The notes under the pieces are model-generated. The model was not told the DNA's origin and did no database searches. It saw nothing but the letters and a program-made list of their open reading frames with translations. Source: a virus. From it: a DNA stretch of 35,195 nt. The stretch is taken from the IMG/VR virus record IMGVR_UViG_3300037840_000127, positions 1-35,195 of that record, one strand, 5' to 3'. The position numbers and the translations under genes were made by a program. This document shows positions 22,601-29,986 of the stretch, one piece after another (positions within the stretch are counted from its first letter, which is position 1; every line of letters starts with the position of its first letter).

Positions 22601-22854
22601 AGCAACTTATCTCGCAGCTTAACGATCGTAATCAAGACCGCCAGTTGGCGCGCGAGAGGATTAATCGTAACTTCGAGGTTCAGCTACTTGGCGTCGTTCA
22701 AAAAGCTCAAGCCGCGGCGACTAAGGTAGCTGCTGAAGATCGGCGCGCTGAGGCTGATCATCTTCACGATCTTGCTAAAGAAGTCCTAGGCTTATATACG
22801 GACCTAACTAAAGGCTCTGGTGAGAGACAAGAGGGAGCCATTAGTAATGGCTAA
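19627..22854 (+). CDS. P22-type portal protein interrupted by an intein
   Basis: The 1075-residue reading frame consists of a 369-residue N-extein, a 339-residue intein (370-708) and a 367-residue C-extein. The joined exteins give 736 residues, close to the 725 of P22 portal. P22-portal-like features are the N-terminal FYSGDQWPADVRARR, LTMNKLPVLVKQVTNDQRQN, the junction region YNYWR|TSEMERVALAPKAPF and a long Gln-rich C-terminal coiled coil (about residues 975-1060). Portal forms the dodecameric DNA entrance of the head and docks TerL and the gp4-type proteins. Start GTG is one base after the previous stop, with a weak ribosome site. Virion assembly requires intein removal. Confidence 0.92.
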   Translation: MQDPEKPLNDGAIRLPTVTPGMNRIAPTSLNDSQDGKVRFLRAETKDQVEEDNEILGRARKRLERCISAEADNRRDGLDDDKFYSGDQWPADVRARRNSEKRPCLTMNKLPVLVKQVTNDQRQNRPTIDYHPIGDRGDIDVARIYRGLVRDIERQSRADRAYDTGYESAARKGWGYWRIITEYEAPDTFDQVIRVKRIRNAYSVYLDPDNTEIDGSDAKFGFITEMIERDEFKLKWPKADPMPWVMGGFGDSLKNWVDQYAIRIAEYYEIIQEERELVLLENGFEGWRDELKKEVLDKFSIVSSRRSLVPKIWWYKITAKDILERTEWPGRWIPIVKVIGDEIDIEGRVKLWGIIRQAKDAQRAYNYWRCLSISTPIPTPSGWTTMGQLKTGDKVFDENGAVCNIIGESPVHINRECFRVEFGNGTHIVADADHPWKVLDKVQKVSKIVWVPRVVNTRDLKPGDHFISQAAPLNLPESDFAIHPYLLGVWLGDGLTSEPQISAGDLDVEETRENIAKLGYPVGPIRVDHTANVFSVLGVRHYFTELGLLGNKYLPQKYLRASESQRWALLQGLMDTDGSINTKTYQCSFTTTNQKISDGMMELLTSLGIKGAIIYRNRGMMRLPGNVVRECADSHQISFSCPWWEEVFRLHRKASIQNKERPTHKLRTKGPHKIVAVERTVSTPVKCIKVDSESHLFLAGKGMIPTHNTSEMERVALAPKAPFIIAEGQLEGYEGSWKEANNKSFAFLPYKATEIHGHMVPPPQRQQPVGVDAGVVSAAQSAAQDMLTTTGVRFDATLNERTYDESGRALRELRRSGDIGSFNLIDNLMHSLRHTGEIFADLIPKIYNRPNRVLTILRDDDTDEQVRVDPFGSKPVHEDQNPETQRVMRAFDPTYGKYAVAVTIGPSYATRRIETAESMMDFLRAIPTSAPLIADLVAKNQDWEGSEEIATRLAKTLPPGLNQPEMRDVAPEIQAMLGQLQNQLQQMTQERQQLISQLNDRNQDRQLARERINRNFEVQLLGVVQKAQAAATKVAAEDRRAEADHLHDLAKEVLGLYTDLTKGSGERQEGAISNG
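20734..21750 (+). mobile_element. Intein with LAGLIDADG homing endonuclease in portal
   Basis: Codons 370-708 of the portal frame. Block A starts with C370 (CLSISTPIPTPSGWTTMGQL), block B includes H434 (ADADHPW), the two endonuclease motifs are LLGVWLGDG (D493) and LQGLMDTDG (D577), and block F ends in GKGMIPTHN with H707-N708 followed by T709 as the +1 extein nucleophile. All residues needed for splicing and both endonuclease acidic residues are present, so both activities are probably intact. The DNA is visibly richer in A+T than the exteins, consistent with recent invasion. Exact boundaries follow from motif and extein continuity. Confidence 0.93.
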
Positions 22855-23044
22855 AGTTACTATGCCTGGTGCTGATAAGTGGCGCGCCGAAGAAGACCTT
22901 CATCATATGACTCATGCTGAGGAAGTCCGGCGCGATCCTAAGCGCTTGGATGCCGTTAAGAAACTAGCGGCTGAGAAGAAGTCTCACTTAGCTAGAGTTG
23001 CTTCGACGAGCGCGCGCAAGCCGGCTTCAAGGAAAACAAAATGA
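22847..23044 (+). CDS. Small charged helical protein (65 aa)
   Basis: The ATG at 22847 overlaps the portal stop by 8 nt with GGGAG upstream; an earlier TTG-type start inside portal is less likely. The product (MAKVTMPGADKWRAEEDLHH ... SARKPASRKTK) is highly charged with a basic tail. Its stop overlaps the next start. Function unknown. Confidence 0.6.
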   Translation: MAKVTMPGADKWRAEEDLHHMTHAEEVRRDPKRLDAVKKLAAEKKSHLARVASTSARKPASRKTK

Positions 23045-23289
23045 GTGTTGTATCGTTCGAGAAACCACTATATGAAGCCAAGCGCTTCGAAGTCGATCTT
23101 AATGGTAGTAAGTTCGTAGCATCAGGTACTCTTTGCGGTCATGTTGATTTTGTAGTACCTAAGCGCGGTACTTACACGTTAAGCCCCTATGAGATTCTAA
23201 AGCTAACTAAGATGCTTCAAGACGCAAGTGAGGACGTACTAAGCAATTCGGACCCGGAAGGTGATCCGAGACTCTATGATTCTAAGTAA
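23041..23289 (+). CDS. Hypothetical beta-rich small protein (82 aa)
   Basis: Starts MSVVSFEKPLYEAKRFEVDL, with alternating strands (GSKFVASGTLCGHVDFVVPK) then a helix (YEILKLTKMLQDASEDVL). Lies between portal and scaffold genes with 4-nt coupling upstream. No family recognised. Confidence 0.65.
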   Translation: MSVVSFEKPLYEAKRFEVDLNGSKFVASGTLCGHVDFVVPKRGTYTLSPYEILKLTKMLQDASEDVLSNSDPEGDPRLYDSK

Positions 23290-23304
23290 GTAAGGAGAAT
23301 TATC

Positions 23305-24480
23305 TTGCCCGCCGATATTTTGCCAGCAAACGCCCCGGCCCTTAGTGCCACTAGTGATATGCCAAGTGCTATTCCAGTACAGCCAACTACGACTGTAGTC
23401 ACAGAGCCTGTAGCTGATCCAGCAACTGCTCCTGCTGTAGATCCAGCAGTCACTCCAGCTCCGGCTCCGACTGCTCCGACGAGTCCAGCTAGAGAACCGA
23501 TTGGCGTTCGTCTTTCAGAGATTACACGCCAGAGAAGAGAAGCCGAAGAGCGCGCTCAGAGATTAGAGAATCTTGTTACTCAACAAGGCGAGCAGTTAAC
23601 GCGAGCTCTAGAAGCCATCTCTAAGATTGGAACTAACACGCAAGCTCAGGCTTCGACTACGCCTCAAGATATCTCTACTAGACCGACTCGCGATGCTTAT
23701 TCTGACCCGGAGAGTTATGAAGCAGCGCTTGTTACTTGGGCCTCGTCGGAAGCGGCTTCGCGAGCCGCGGCTGAGATGGAGCGCCGGCAGGCTGAAGCTG
23801 AAGAAGCCCGCGCCGAAGCTGCTAGAGTCGCCGAGGCTAATCGCGTAGAGCAAGTTCGGCTCTATACGGAGCGCCAGCAAGCCGACGCGCTTAGAACATC
23901 TTGGGAAACTAAGCGTGAAGCGGCGCTAAGTAAGTACGAAGACTTCATTGAAGTTGCCGAGAGCCCAAACGTGCCGATTAGCGACGCGATGGCTCTTGTT
24001 ATTATGAACTCCGACGATGGTGCCGAGATCGCGTACTATCTTGGTAAGCATCCTGACGAAGCGGCGAAGATAGCAGGCATGGTTATTCCAGGCCAAGTCT
24101 ACCCACCGGGAACGCCGAGAGCTGGTTTGCCAATGTCAGACGGTATTAAGCAGGCCGTAGCAATGGGCCGATTAGCTACTAAACTCGGTCTAGAAGCTCC
24201 GGTTACAGCGGCGGTTACTAATAGCTTAGCAGCGCCGGCTACTGCTACTCCAGCGCCAGCTAGTACTACGGCTGCTATTCCGGTTACGACTGTTGTAGCT
24301 ACGCCACCCGCTGTTGTTCTCGCCCCGGCTCCGCCGAATCCGATCTCAGGCTCGAACGCGAACGCGACGACGCGATCGCTAGCTGAAGTTGGTAACGAGG
24401 GAACTATGGAAGAGTATGCGGCACGTAGGACGCCGGAGATACTCGCCGCGCGTCGGCCCGGCGGTCGGGCACTACACTAG
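23305..24480 (+). CDS. Putative scaffolding protein
   Basis: A 391-residue protein with a Pro/Ala/Thr-rich, probably disordered N-terminus (to about 65), a long charged helical region (about 70-215, including ITRQRREAEERAQRLENLV and EMERRQAEAEEARAEAARVA), a short folded part (GAEIAYYLGKHPDEAAKIAG) and another Pro/Ala-rich stretch. Extended helical, low-complexity proteins placed between portal and coat are scaffolds in P22-like phages; they guide coat assembly and leave the head. The TTG start has TAAGGAG at 7-nt spacing. The C-terminus ends in RRPGGRALH, a basic region suited to bind coat. Confidence 0.7.
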   Translation: MPADILPANAPALSATSDMPSAIPVQPTTTVVTEPVADPATAPAVDPAVTPAPAPTAPTSPAREPIGVRLSEITRQRREAEERAQRLENLVTQQGEQLTRALEAISKIGTNTQAQASTTPQDISTRPTRDAYSDPESYEAALVTWASSEAASRAAAEMERRQAEAEEARAEAARVAEANRVEQVRLYTERQQADALRTSWETKREAALSKYEDFIEVAESPNVPISDAMALVIMNSDDGAEIAYYLGKHPDEAAKIAGMVIPGQVYPPGTPRAGLPMSDGIKQAVAMGRLATKLGLEAPVTAAVTNSLAAPATATPAPASTTAAIPVTTVVATPPAVVLAPAPPNPISGSNANATTRSLAEVGNEGTMEEYAARRTPEILAARRPGGRALH

Positions 24481-24500
24481 TTTAGCTTTGCTTAGCCTAA

Positions 24501-24710
24501 CTGGAGGGTTCTTATTCCAGGCGGGGTGCGCCAGCACCTCTTCGCCGAAGGGCGTTAACCTTAGCTGAACCAAACAGCTTAGCGAGCGCAAGCGAGCTTT
24601 TGGGCTTATCCGTGGAGACGTAACTCAACCTGATAGCTGACGAGCCCTGAGAACGCTCGTTCCCTTTCCTTTTTACTAGAGAGCGCGAGTCTAGCCCTCT
24701 CTACGGAGAC
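24501..24710 (+). ncRNA. Structured leader upstream of the coat gene
   Basis: Consecutive hairpins are visible: CTGGA/TCCAG (24501-24505, 24516-24520), GGGGTGC/GCACCTC around GCCA (24523-24540), CGCC/GGCG around GAAG (24543-24554), AGCTG/CAGCT (24563-24579), GGGCT/AGCCC (24602-24606, 24643-24647) enclosed by CGAGCG/CGCTCG (24583-24588, 24654-24659), then a pyrimidine tract CCCTTTCCTTTTT, and finally TAGAGAG/CTCTCTA (24677-24703) directly before the coat ribosome site. No coding frame. It may regulate coat level or be processed as an RNA. Folding was by eye. Confidence 0.45.
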
Positions 24711-24715
24711 GCCCC

Positions 24716-25918
24716 GTGGCAGATAATAGTCTTCTTACTCCGAGCATTATCAGCAAAGAGACGCTGGTAATTCTCGAAAACAACCTTGTTATGGCTGGCA
24801 AGGTTAACCGGCAGTTTGAGAATCAGTTCGTCAAGATCGGTTCTAGCTTGACAATTCGCAAGCCGAATAGGTTCCAGATCAGTACCGGCCCGGGCTTGCA
24901 GATTCAGAACGTAACCGAGCCTTCTACTAGTATTACGATCTCGAATCAGCGTCACGTTGACTTTCAGTTCAATTCGAACGAACTTACGCTTACGATCGAG
25001 GAGTTCAGCGAGCGCTATCTTAAGCCGGCCGCAGCTACGCTTGCGAATAGGCTAGATTTCGACGTTATGTTGAATTTTAACCAGATTTGGAACGTAGTCG
25101 GAACCGCCGGAACGATTCCGAGCTCGTACTCCAGCGTCGCGGCTGTTGGCCAACGCATGGACGAGGGCGCGGTTCAGCAGGATGGCCGTTGTCTCGTTCT
25201 CGGGCCGCAAGCATATTGGAGCCTAGATGCGGCTCTGATTTCACTTTATGTTCGAAGCGTTGCTGAACCGGCCCTTAAGGGCTTCCTTGCTAATATCGCT
25301 AACTTCGAAATCTATGGCGATCAGAACGCGCAGAGTCAGCTCACTGGCGCTTACGGTGGTACGCCACTTGTCAATGGCGCGAATCAAACAGGAAGCAATC
25401 TTGTTACAACGGGTTGGACCGCTAGCGTAACAGGCTTGCTTAACGTCGGCGATGTGATTACGCTCGCCGGTGTTCATGCTATTAATCCTCAGTCACGTAC
25501 TAGTACGGGCTCGCTTGAGGATTTCGTCGTTACCGCGCCAGTTAACTCCGACTCTGGTGGCAACGCTACTATTTCGATAAGCCCGCCGATTACGTTGGCT
25601 GGTCCGGCGCCTGGTAATCCATATCAGACCGTGGACGTAAGCCCGGCCAATTTGGCCGCTATTACGCTCGTACTGACTAGTGGCGCTACTACGTATCCGC
25701 AGAGCCTCGGTTTCGTTCGCGACACTTTCGGGCTTGTTACGGTTCCGATGGAGATACCAGAAGGGGTCGATTTCGCCGCACGAGAGACTTATAAGGGCGT
25801 GTCGATGCGTATTATCCGGGCTTATGATATCCAGAATGACGTCTTCCCGGCTCGCATGGACATCTTGTATGGCACAGCAACCTACTATCCTGAAATGGGA
25901 GTTAGGTTGACCTCATGA
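24716..25918 (+). CDS. P22-type major coat protein
   Basis: The 400-residue product matches the P22 coat family in order and length (P22 coat 430 aa): LVMAGKVNRQFENQFVKIGS followed by LTIRKPNRF near the start (E-loop/N-arm region), a telokin-like insertion in the middle (GDVITLAGVHAINPQSRTST, then VTAPVNSDSGGNATISISPP) and the conserved C-terminal SMRIIRAYDIQNDVFPARMD followed by ILYGTATYYPEMGVRL. It forms the icosahedral shell around the scaffold. Start GTG with CGGAG 7 nt upstream, after a leader hairpin. The stop overlaps the next ATG. Confidence 0.9.
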   Translation: MADNSLLTPSIISKETLVILENNLVMAGKVNRQFENQFVKIGSSLTIRKPNRFQISTGPGLQIQNVTEPSTSITISNQRHVDFQFNSNELTLTIEEFSERYLKPAAATLANRLDFDVMLNFNQIWNVVGTAGTIPSSYSSVAAVGQRMDEGAVQQDGRCLVLGPQAYWSLDAALISLYVRSVAEPALKGFLANIANFEIYGDQNAQSQLTGAYGGTPLVNGANQTGSNLVTTGWTASVTGLLNVGDVITLAGVHAINPQSRTSTGSLEDFVVTAPVNSDSGGNATISISPPITLAGPAPGNPYQTVDVSPANLAAITLVLTSGATTYPQSLGFVRDTFGLVTVPMEIPEGVDFAARETYKGVSMRIIRAYDIQNDVFPARMDILYGTATYYPEMGVRLTS

Positions 25919-26259
25919 TGAATCAAGCCCACTCTATGCTAGTTGCAACTAGCCCACCTAATTCGCCAGTACAAGCTAAGCCTAGTGTTCGAGCTAGCGG
26001 CGGAAACCCGACTGGTTTTCCAGACTATCGGCCGATTAATAAACTCCCGCGTGATGAGCAGAGAGCTCTTCTTGCTCGCGCTGCGCGGCCAGTTTTGTAT
26101 CAGGTCGTAGTGGAAGATCAAAAAGGAAATCCGCTGCGAGTTAGCCCAAAGTGCTCGTCGCAGACAGCTCAAGCTCTCGCTAGCGCGATTAATACTCAAG
26201 TGGCACTCGGCCGAGAGAAGCTCTGGTCGAACGCTACTGTTGTCTTAGCTTCTTTCTAG
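25915..26259 (+). CDS. Hypothetical protein after coat (114 aa)
   Basis: Begins with ATG ATG overlapping the coat stop; the product MMNQAHSMLVATSPPNSPVQ has a disordered N-terminus and a small alpha/beta C-terminal half (RPVLYQVVVEDQKGNPLRVS, SSQTAQALASAINTQVALGR). Position after coat suggests a head-completion or decoration role, unproven. No family recognised. Confidence 0.65.
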   Translation: MMNQAHSMLVATSPPNSPVQAKPSVRASGGNPTGFPDYRPINKLPRDEQRALLARAARPVLYQVVVEDQKGNPLRVSPKCSSQTAQALASAINTQVALGREKLWSNATVVLASF

Positions 26260-26271
26260 GAGTCAGGTACG

Positions 26272-27363
26272 ATGCCCGTCGCAGGTACTGTTGAACAGAA
26301 GAATCCTCGCCAACTCAGTGATGGCAACACGGCCGGGACTATTCTTGGCCAGAGCGCGAGCGATAGTATTAGCTTTTACAATGCTACACCGAGCCCGCAG
26401 ATTCTTCAGGGCTCGCTCGCTGGCGCGAATGGCTTGTTGAAGACTTATACTACGTCGCAGACACCGGCCACGGTCGCAGCTAACACGACTAATGAGTATG
26501 CTATGACCGTGACTGGTGTAGCTGCGACGGATATGGTCGTGGCTGTTGTTAAGCCCACGAGTCAAGCCGGGTTGGCTGTCGGAACAGCACGAGTTTCGGC
26601 AACTAATACTGTTAACGTTTCGTTCGGTAACGTAACGTCAGCTACTATTACGCCGACGACGACCGAGGCTTATCTCGTTGTTACAGCCTCGGCCGCGCTT
26701 CAGTTCCCGAGCGTGACGTTGTCGCCAGCTTCTGTCGCGGCTGCTACTACGGTTGAGCAGACTTTTACTGTTAATGGCGTTCAGCCCGGCATGGTCGTGG
26801 CTGTTACTAAGCCGACGCTTCAAGCAGGGTTGCTTGTTACTGGTGCTCGTGTCGTAGGGCCGAATCAAGTCGGTGTTACGTTTATGAACGTCACGACAGC
26901 AACGGTCATTACTCCGACGGCGGGCGAGGCGTATCTGTTCTTTGCTGCGCGCGGGCTTAGAGTTCAGCCCATTATGCAACGTATCTTGGCAAGTTTGACG
27001 CCGGTTTCGGTCGCCGCGAATACTACGGCAGAGCAGACGTTTACTGTCATAGGTCTTGTTTCGGGTCAGCCTGTTGAGGTTAGCAAACCTAGCCAGCAGA
27101 AGGGTCTCGCCCTTACGGGCGCGCGAGTGTCAGCAGCTAATACGCTCGCGCTCAATTTTGCTAACGTGACCGCGAGTGCTATTACGCCGCCAAGCGAGCA
27201 GTACGTGATCGGTTTTTATCCCGATACTATTCCCGCGGCGGGTAGTGCTAATACTCAGTTGGCTGCTATGGGTCCCGAGCCTGGTCTCGTCATGGGAGCT
27301 ATGGGCCTGATGAGTAATAATGAAGCTTTCGGAGCTATCGCGGCCGATTCACCAGCAGTCTAG
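26272..27363 (+). CDS. Head-fibre/decoration-like protein with three tandem beta repeats
   Basis: The N-terminus has DGNTAGTILGQSASDSISFY followed by NATP, a pattern of phage head-fibre and capsid-associated proteins. It is followed by three beta-sandwich-like repeats at about 65-137, 152-224 and 245-315, each with SVAANTT-type start, TFTV-x-G, VAV-x-KP, LxxxGARVxxxNxxxxxFxNVT and AITP. The repeats are diverged but align without gaps over most of their length. Ig-like repeats of this type commonly decorate phage heads. AGGAGTC precedes the ATG. Surface display of the repeats is inferred from family behaviour and position. Confidence 0.65.
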   Translation: MPVAGTVEQKNPRQLSDGNTAGTILGQSASDSISFYNATPSPQILQGSLAGANGLLKTYTTSQTPATVAANTTNEYAMTVTGVAATDMVVAVVKPTSQAGLAVGTARVSATNTVNVSFGNVTSATITPTTTEAYLVVTASAALQFPSVTLSPASVAAATTVEQTFTVNGVQPGMVVAVTKPTLQAGLLVTGARVVGPNQVGVTFMNVTTATVITPTAGEAYLFFAARGLRVQPIMQRILASLTPVSVAANTTAEQTFTVIGLVSGQPVEVSKPSQQKGLALTGARVSAANTLALNFANVTASAITPPSEQYVIGFYPDTIPAAGSANTQLAAMGPEPGLVMGAMGLMSNNEAFGAIAADSPAV

Positions 27364-27373
27364 GCTTGTCTTT

Positions 27374-28123
27374 ATGAAAGTCGTCTTCTCTATGCCGACT
27401 TATAGTCGACATCCTTGTGAAGAAATTAAGATGAGCTCGCTAGCGACACAGTATCTATTCTTACAGCACGGGATAGATACTGTGTTCCGCGATCTCGGTG
27501 GCGATCCGTATCTACCTAAAGCACGTAATACGCTCGCCAGTGAGTTCCTACTTGATCATAAGGATGCCGATTATTTGTTCTTCGTTGATGACGACGTTGG
27601 TTGGCCTGCCGAGGCGGCTTTGAGACTCGTCAAGCATGACGCTGACGTTTGTGTTGGCATTTATCCTAAGAAGAACGATGATGAAGAATGGCCTGTCGAG
27701 CTTATCTTTGAGAAGAAAGCCGATGGCAGTACGGCGCCGATCGAGCAGAACGGGCTTTATTTAACAGCACTCGCGCCTACGGGCTTTATGTGTATTAGAC
27801 GCAACGTTCTTGAGTCTTGTGCTGAAGATAGCGGTCGATATCCTCGCGATGACGCTAAGAAAGGCGTTGTCTGGAGTTGGGATATCTTCAGAACAGGCTT
27901 CGTTCCAGATGAGCCGAATGGTAAAGTTGGCCGCTGGTGGGGCGAGGATTTTTTCTTCTCGATTATGGTCCGTAATCTTGGCTTCCAGATTTGGACTGAT
28001 CCTGATATTGACTTTACACATCGAGGCACGAAAGCCTGGAAAGGGAACTTTAACGTAGCTCTTAAAAAGAAGATAATCGAGTTAAGTCAACCTAAGTTGG
28101 CTTTTTCTATAGCAGCCGAATAA
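27374..28123 (+). CDS. Glycosyltransferase, GT-A fold
   Basis: Start placed at ATG 27374 (MKVVFSMPTYSRHPCEEIKM), since the upstream in-frame ATG lies inside the preceding gene. The 249-residue protein has a nucleotide-sugar-binding N-terminus and a DxD-type metal motif, FFVDDDVGWP (72-74 are Asp), then GIYPKK, TGFMCIRR and WGEDFFFSIMVRNLG, a pattern common in phage GT2-like enzymes (the EDFFF part fits the catalytic-base region). It should transfer a sugar from a nucleotide-sugar. Target unknown: virion proteins are plausible because of the location, host surface glycans or DNA are alternatives. Confidence 0.8.
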   Translation: MKVVFSMPTYSRHPCEEIKMSSLATQYLFLQHGIDTVFRDLGGDPYLPKARNTLASEFLLDHKDADYLFFVDDDVGWPAEAALRLVKHDADVCVGIYPKKNDDEEWPVELIFEKKADGSTAPIEQNGLYLTALAPTGFMCIRRNVLESCAEDSGRYPRDDAKKGVVWSWDIFRTGFVPDEPNGKVGRWWGEDFFFSIMVRNLGFQIWTDPDIDFTHRGTKAWKGNFNVALKKKIIELSQPKLAFSIAAE

Positions 28124-28134
28124 GGAACTTAGTT

Positions 28135-28455
28135 ATGATGAACTTCTCTATTAATGATGATAATATTATAGCTTTGGCATTGCAAAAGCTACGGGTCTAT
28201 CTTCCTAAAGAGACTATTACTGATGCTGATTCTAGTCTTGCCCAAACTGTATTCTTAAACATGTTTAATGATGAAAGCTTGATTAATGAATTATCTACTC
28301 GTTTAGCTCCTTTTTTTGGAGTTGAAGTTATAGATAAGCAGAATACACGTCTAGCATGTCTTCATGCCGCTCCATTTGATATGGATGCTGCGGAACGTGT
28401 GAAGGTAGCGCAAATCTACTATGATTTCGTTACGAATTCTAAGGAGACTGAATAA
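28135..28455 (+). CDS. Diverged gp4-N-terminus-like protein (106 aa)
   Basis: Residues 9-45 (NIIALALQKLRVYLPKETIT and onward to FNDESL) resemble the N-terminal segment of the three gp4-type proteins downstream, for example AIVTDALQKLNLYSPGEVPL. The rest (RLAPFFGVEVIDKQNTRLAC) differs and the protein is less than half their length. It may be a truncated and re-purposed paralogue, or similar by chance. AAGGAAC precedes the ATG. Stop overlaps the next start by one base. Confidence 0.55.
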   Translation: MMNFSINDDNIIALALQKLRVYLPKETITDADSSLAQTVFLNMFNDESLINELSTRLAPFFGVEVIDKQNTRLACLHAAPFDMDAAERVKVAQIYYDFVTNSKETE

Positions 28456-29264
28456 TGGCAGTCGAGCCTGGTTATCCTATTACGCTCGTTCACCCTCAGC
28501 ATCGCGCCGCGACTATCGCGACGGGAAATATGCTGTCTAGTCCAGAGCAGTTTCCAAACGTAACGGTCAACGGTGCTCAGCATGAAGCCGAGTATCGAGC
28601 TAAAGGCTATCTTCGCTTCGGTGAGCCACAAGCTATTATGAAGGATCATCATGAATATCCTAAGATGATGCGCCATGCTGAGTATGTGGCCGAAGTTCCA
28701 GCTAGAATTGAAGCTAAGATCGAAGACGGGCGAATCACGGGGACTTTTGTTGTACCCGCGAAGCCGGCTAAGTTTCCTGACGTGACGGTTAATAACGAGA
28801 AAGAAGAAGAAGCTTGGTCTGAAAAGGGCTATAAACCCGCTGGTGAATATAAGCGCGACGCTCTGGAAGCCGTGCTTAATGGTACGATAGACGAGGAAGA
28901 ATATAATCCTGATGAGTACCCGAAGTGGGAAAAAGACTCGGAAGGCAAACCTAAGCTGATAGTACGTGATCCGAATAAGCCTGATCTTACGCTTACGCCG
29001 GATTATCCGCGTTGGGAAGACGGCGTACTTGTTCATGACCCGAGATTTCCTCAAGTACCTGATCCTGGTAAGTACCCGATGTGGGTTCATAAAGATGGCA
29101 AGCCAAGTAAGGATAGCGTTCTAGTTAAGACGCCTGCTGAAGAGTTTTCTATTCGGGCTAAGTGGGCTCCTGTCGAAGAAGAGAAAGAAGAAGAGAACGT
29201 TAAAGTAGCTAAGGCTGAAATTGTCGAAGCTCAACCTAGTAAGCGTCAAGCTAAGGTTAGCTAA
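28455..29264 (+). CDS. Hypothetical virion-region protein with internal repeats (269 aa)
   Basis: Two copies of a 25-residue motif occur at 33-57 (FPNVTVNGAQHEAEYRAKGY) and 107-131 (FPDVTVNNEKEEEAWSEKGY). The middle holds several YPxW elements (YPKWE, YPRWE, YPMWV). The C-terminus is Lys/Glu-rich and probably coiled or disordered. Similar Glu/Lys/Trp-rich proteins lie near head genes in other phages, but no function is known to me. Start ATG overlaps the previous stop. Confidence 0.65.
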   Translation: MAVEPGYPITLVHPQHRAATIATGNMLSSPEQFPNVTVNGAQHEAEYRAKGYLRFGEPQAIMKDHHEYPKMMRHAEYVAEVPARIEAKIEDGRITGTFVVPAKPAKFPDVTVNNEKEEEAWSEKGYKPAGEYKRDALEAVLNGTIDEEEYNPDEYPKWEKDSEGKPKLIVRDPNKPDLTLTPDYPRWEDGVLVHDPRFPQVPDPGKYPMWVHKDGKPSKDSVLVKTPAEEFSIRAKWAPVEEEKEEENVKVAKAEIVEAQPSKRQAKVS

Positions 29265-29266
29265 CT

Positions 29267-29983
29267 TTGTCCGAGACTCCCGTTACGGCGAATGATATTA
29301 TTACTGACGCTGTTCAGAAACTTAACGTCTACGCACCTGGCGAGACTCTCTCATCGGCTGACGCTAATCGAGGCTTTCAAGCTCTGCTAGATTTGATTGA
29401 CCAGTGGACTGATGATTCTATATATCTTTATCAATTACTACCTATAGAGCTTAATTTAGAAAATGGTGTTTCAGTTTATACTATAACTCCTGGAGCTGGT
29501 ATTGCAATTCCATCTCGTGTTGCACTTGGTTCAGATCAGGTCACTATTGTAGAAGGTCCTACAAGTTCTTACGCTAATTCCGTTAGCTCTATAGAATGGA
29601 ATTTACTTTATTCATCTTATCTGACTTTGCCTCCTGCTACGCCTCTTGCTATGTGGTACGAAACTAGTACACCCGCGAATGTTGCCAGGTTCTCTCCGAT
29701 CCCTAATGCTAATATGGTAGCTACTTTTAATGGTTGGTATTCTTTACCTACATTTATAGATTTAAGTACAGATTATGTATTAACGCCTGGTGAGCAGTTA
29801 GCACTTACATCTAACCTAGCGATTTTTCTTAACTCGTACTTTGGTAGTACACAGGTTACACAGGAGCTTCTAGCACAAGCTCAGCAGAGTAAGACAACTC
29901 TAACTTATACTAATCGATTGTCTAGAGCACTGTCTAAGCGCAATGTCGAACCTTCCGCGCCTGGTAACGTTTCGAAGCCATAG
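29267..29983 (+). CDS. P22 gp4-type tail accessory factor, paralogue 1
   Basis: The 238-residue product has the gp4-type N-terminal helix (ANDIITDAVQKLNVYAPGET), LIDQWTDDSIYLYQLLPIEL, a central beta region with MWYETSTPANVARFSPIPN, and a helical end (QSKTTLTYTNRLSRALSKRN). P22 gp4 (166 aa) binds the portal after packaging and begins the tail; these are longer relatives. The start is TTG. The product is about 55-60 percent identical by eye to paralogue 2 and less to paralogue 3. Adjacent paralogues may form a mixed ring or have split roles. Confidence 0.75.
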   Translation: MSETPVTANDIITDAVQKLNVYAPGETLSSADANRGFQALLDLIDQWTDDSIYLYQLLPIELNLENGVSVYTITPGAGIAIPSRVALGSDQVTIVEGPTSSYANSVSSIEWNLLYSSYLTLPPATPLAMWYETSTPANVARFSPIPNANMVATFNGWYSLPTFIDLSTDYVLTPGEQLALTSNLAIFLNSYFGSTQVTQELLAQAQQSKTTLTYTNRLSRALSKRNVEPSAPGNVSKP

Positions 29984-29986
29984 ATT

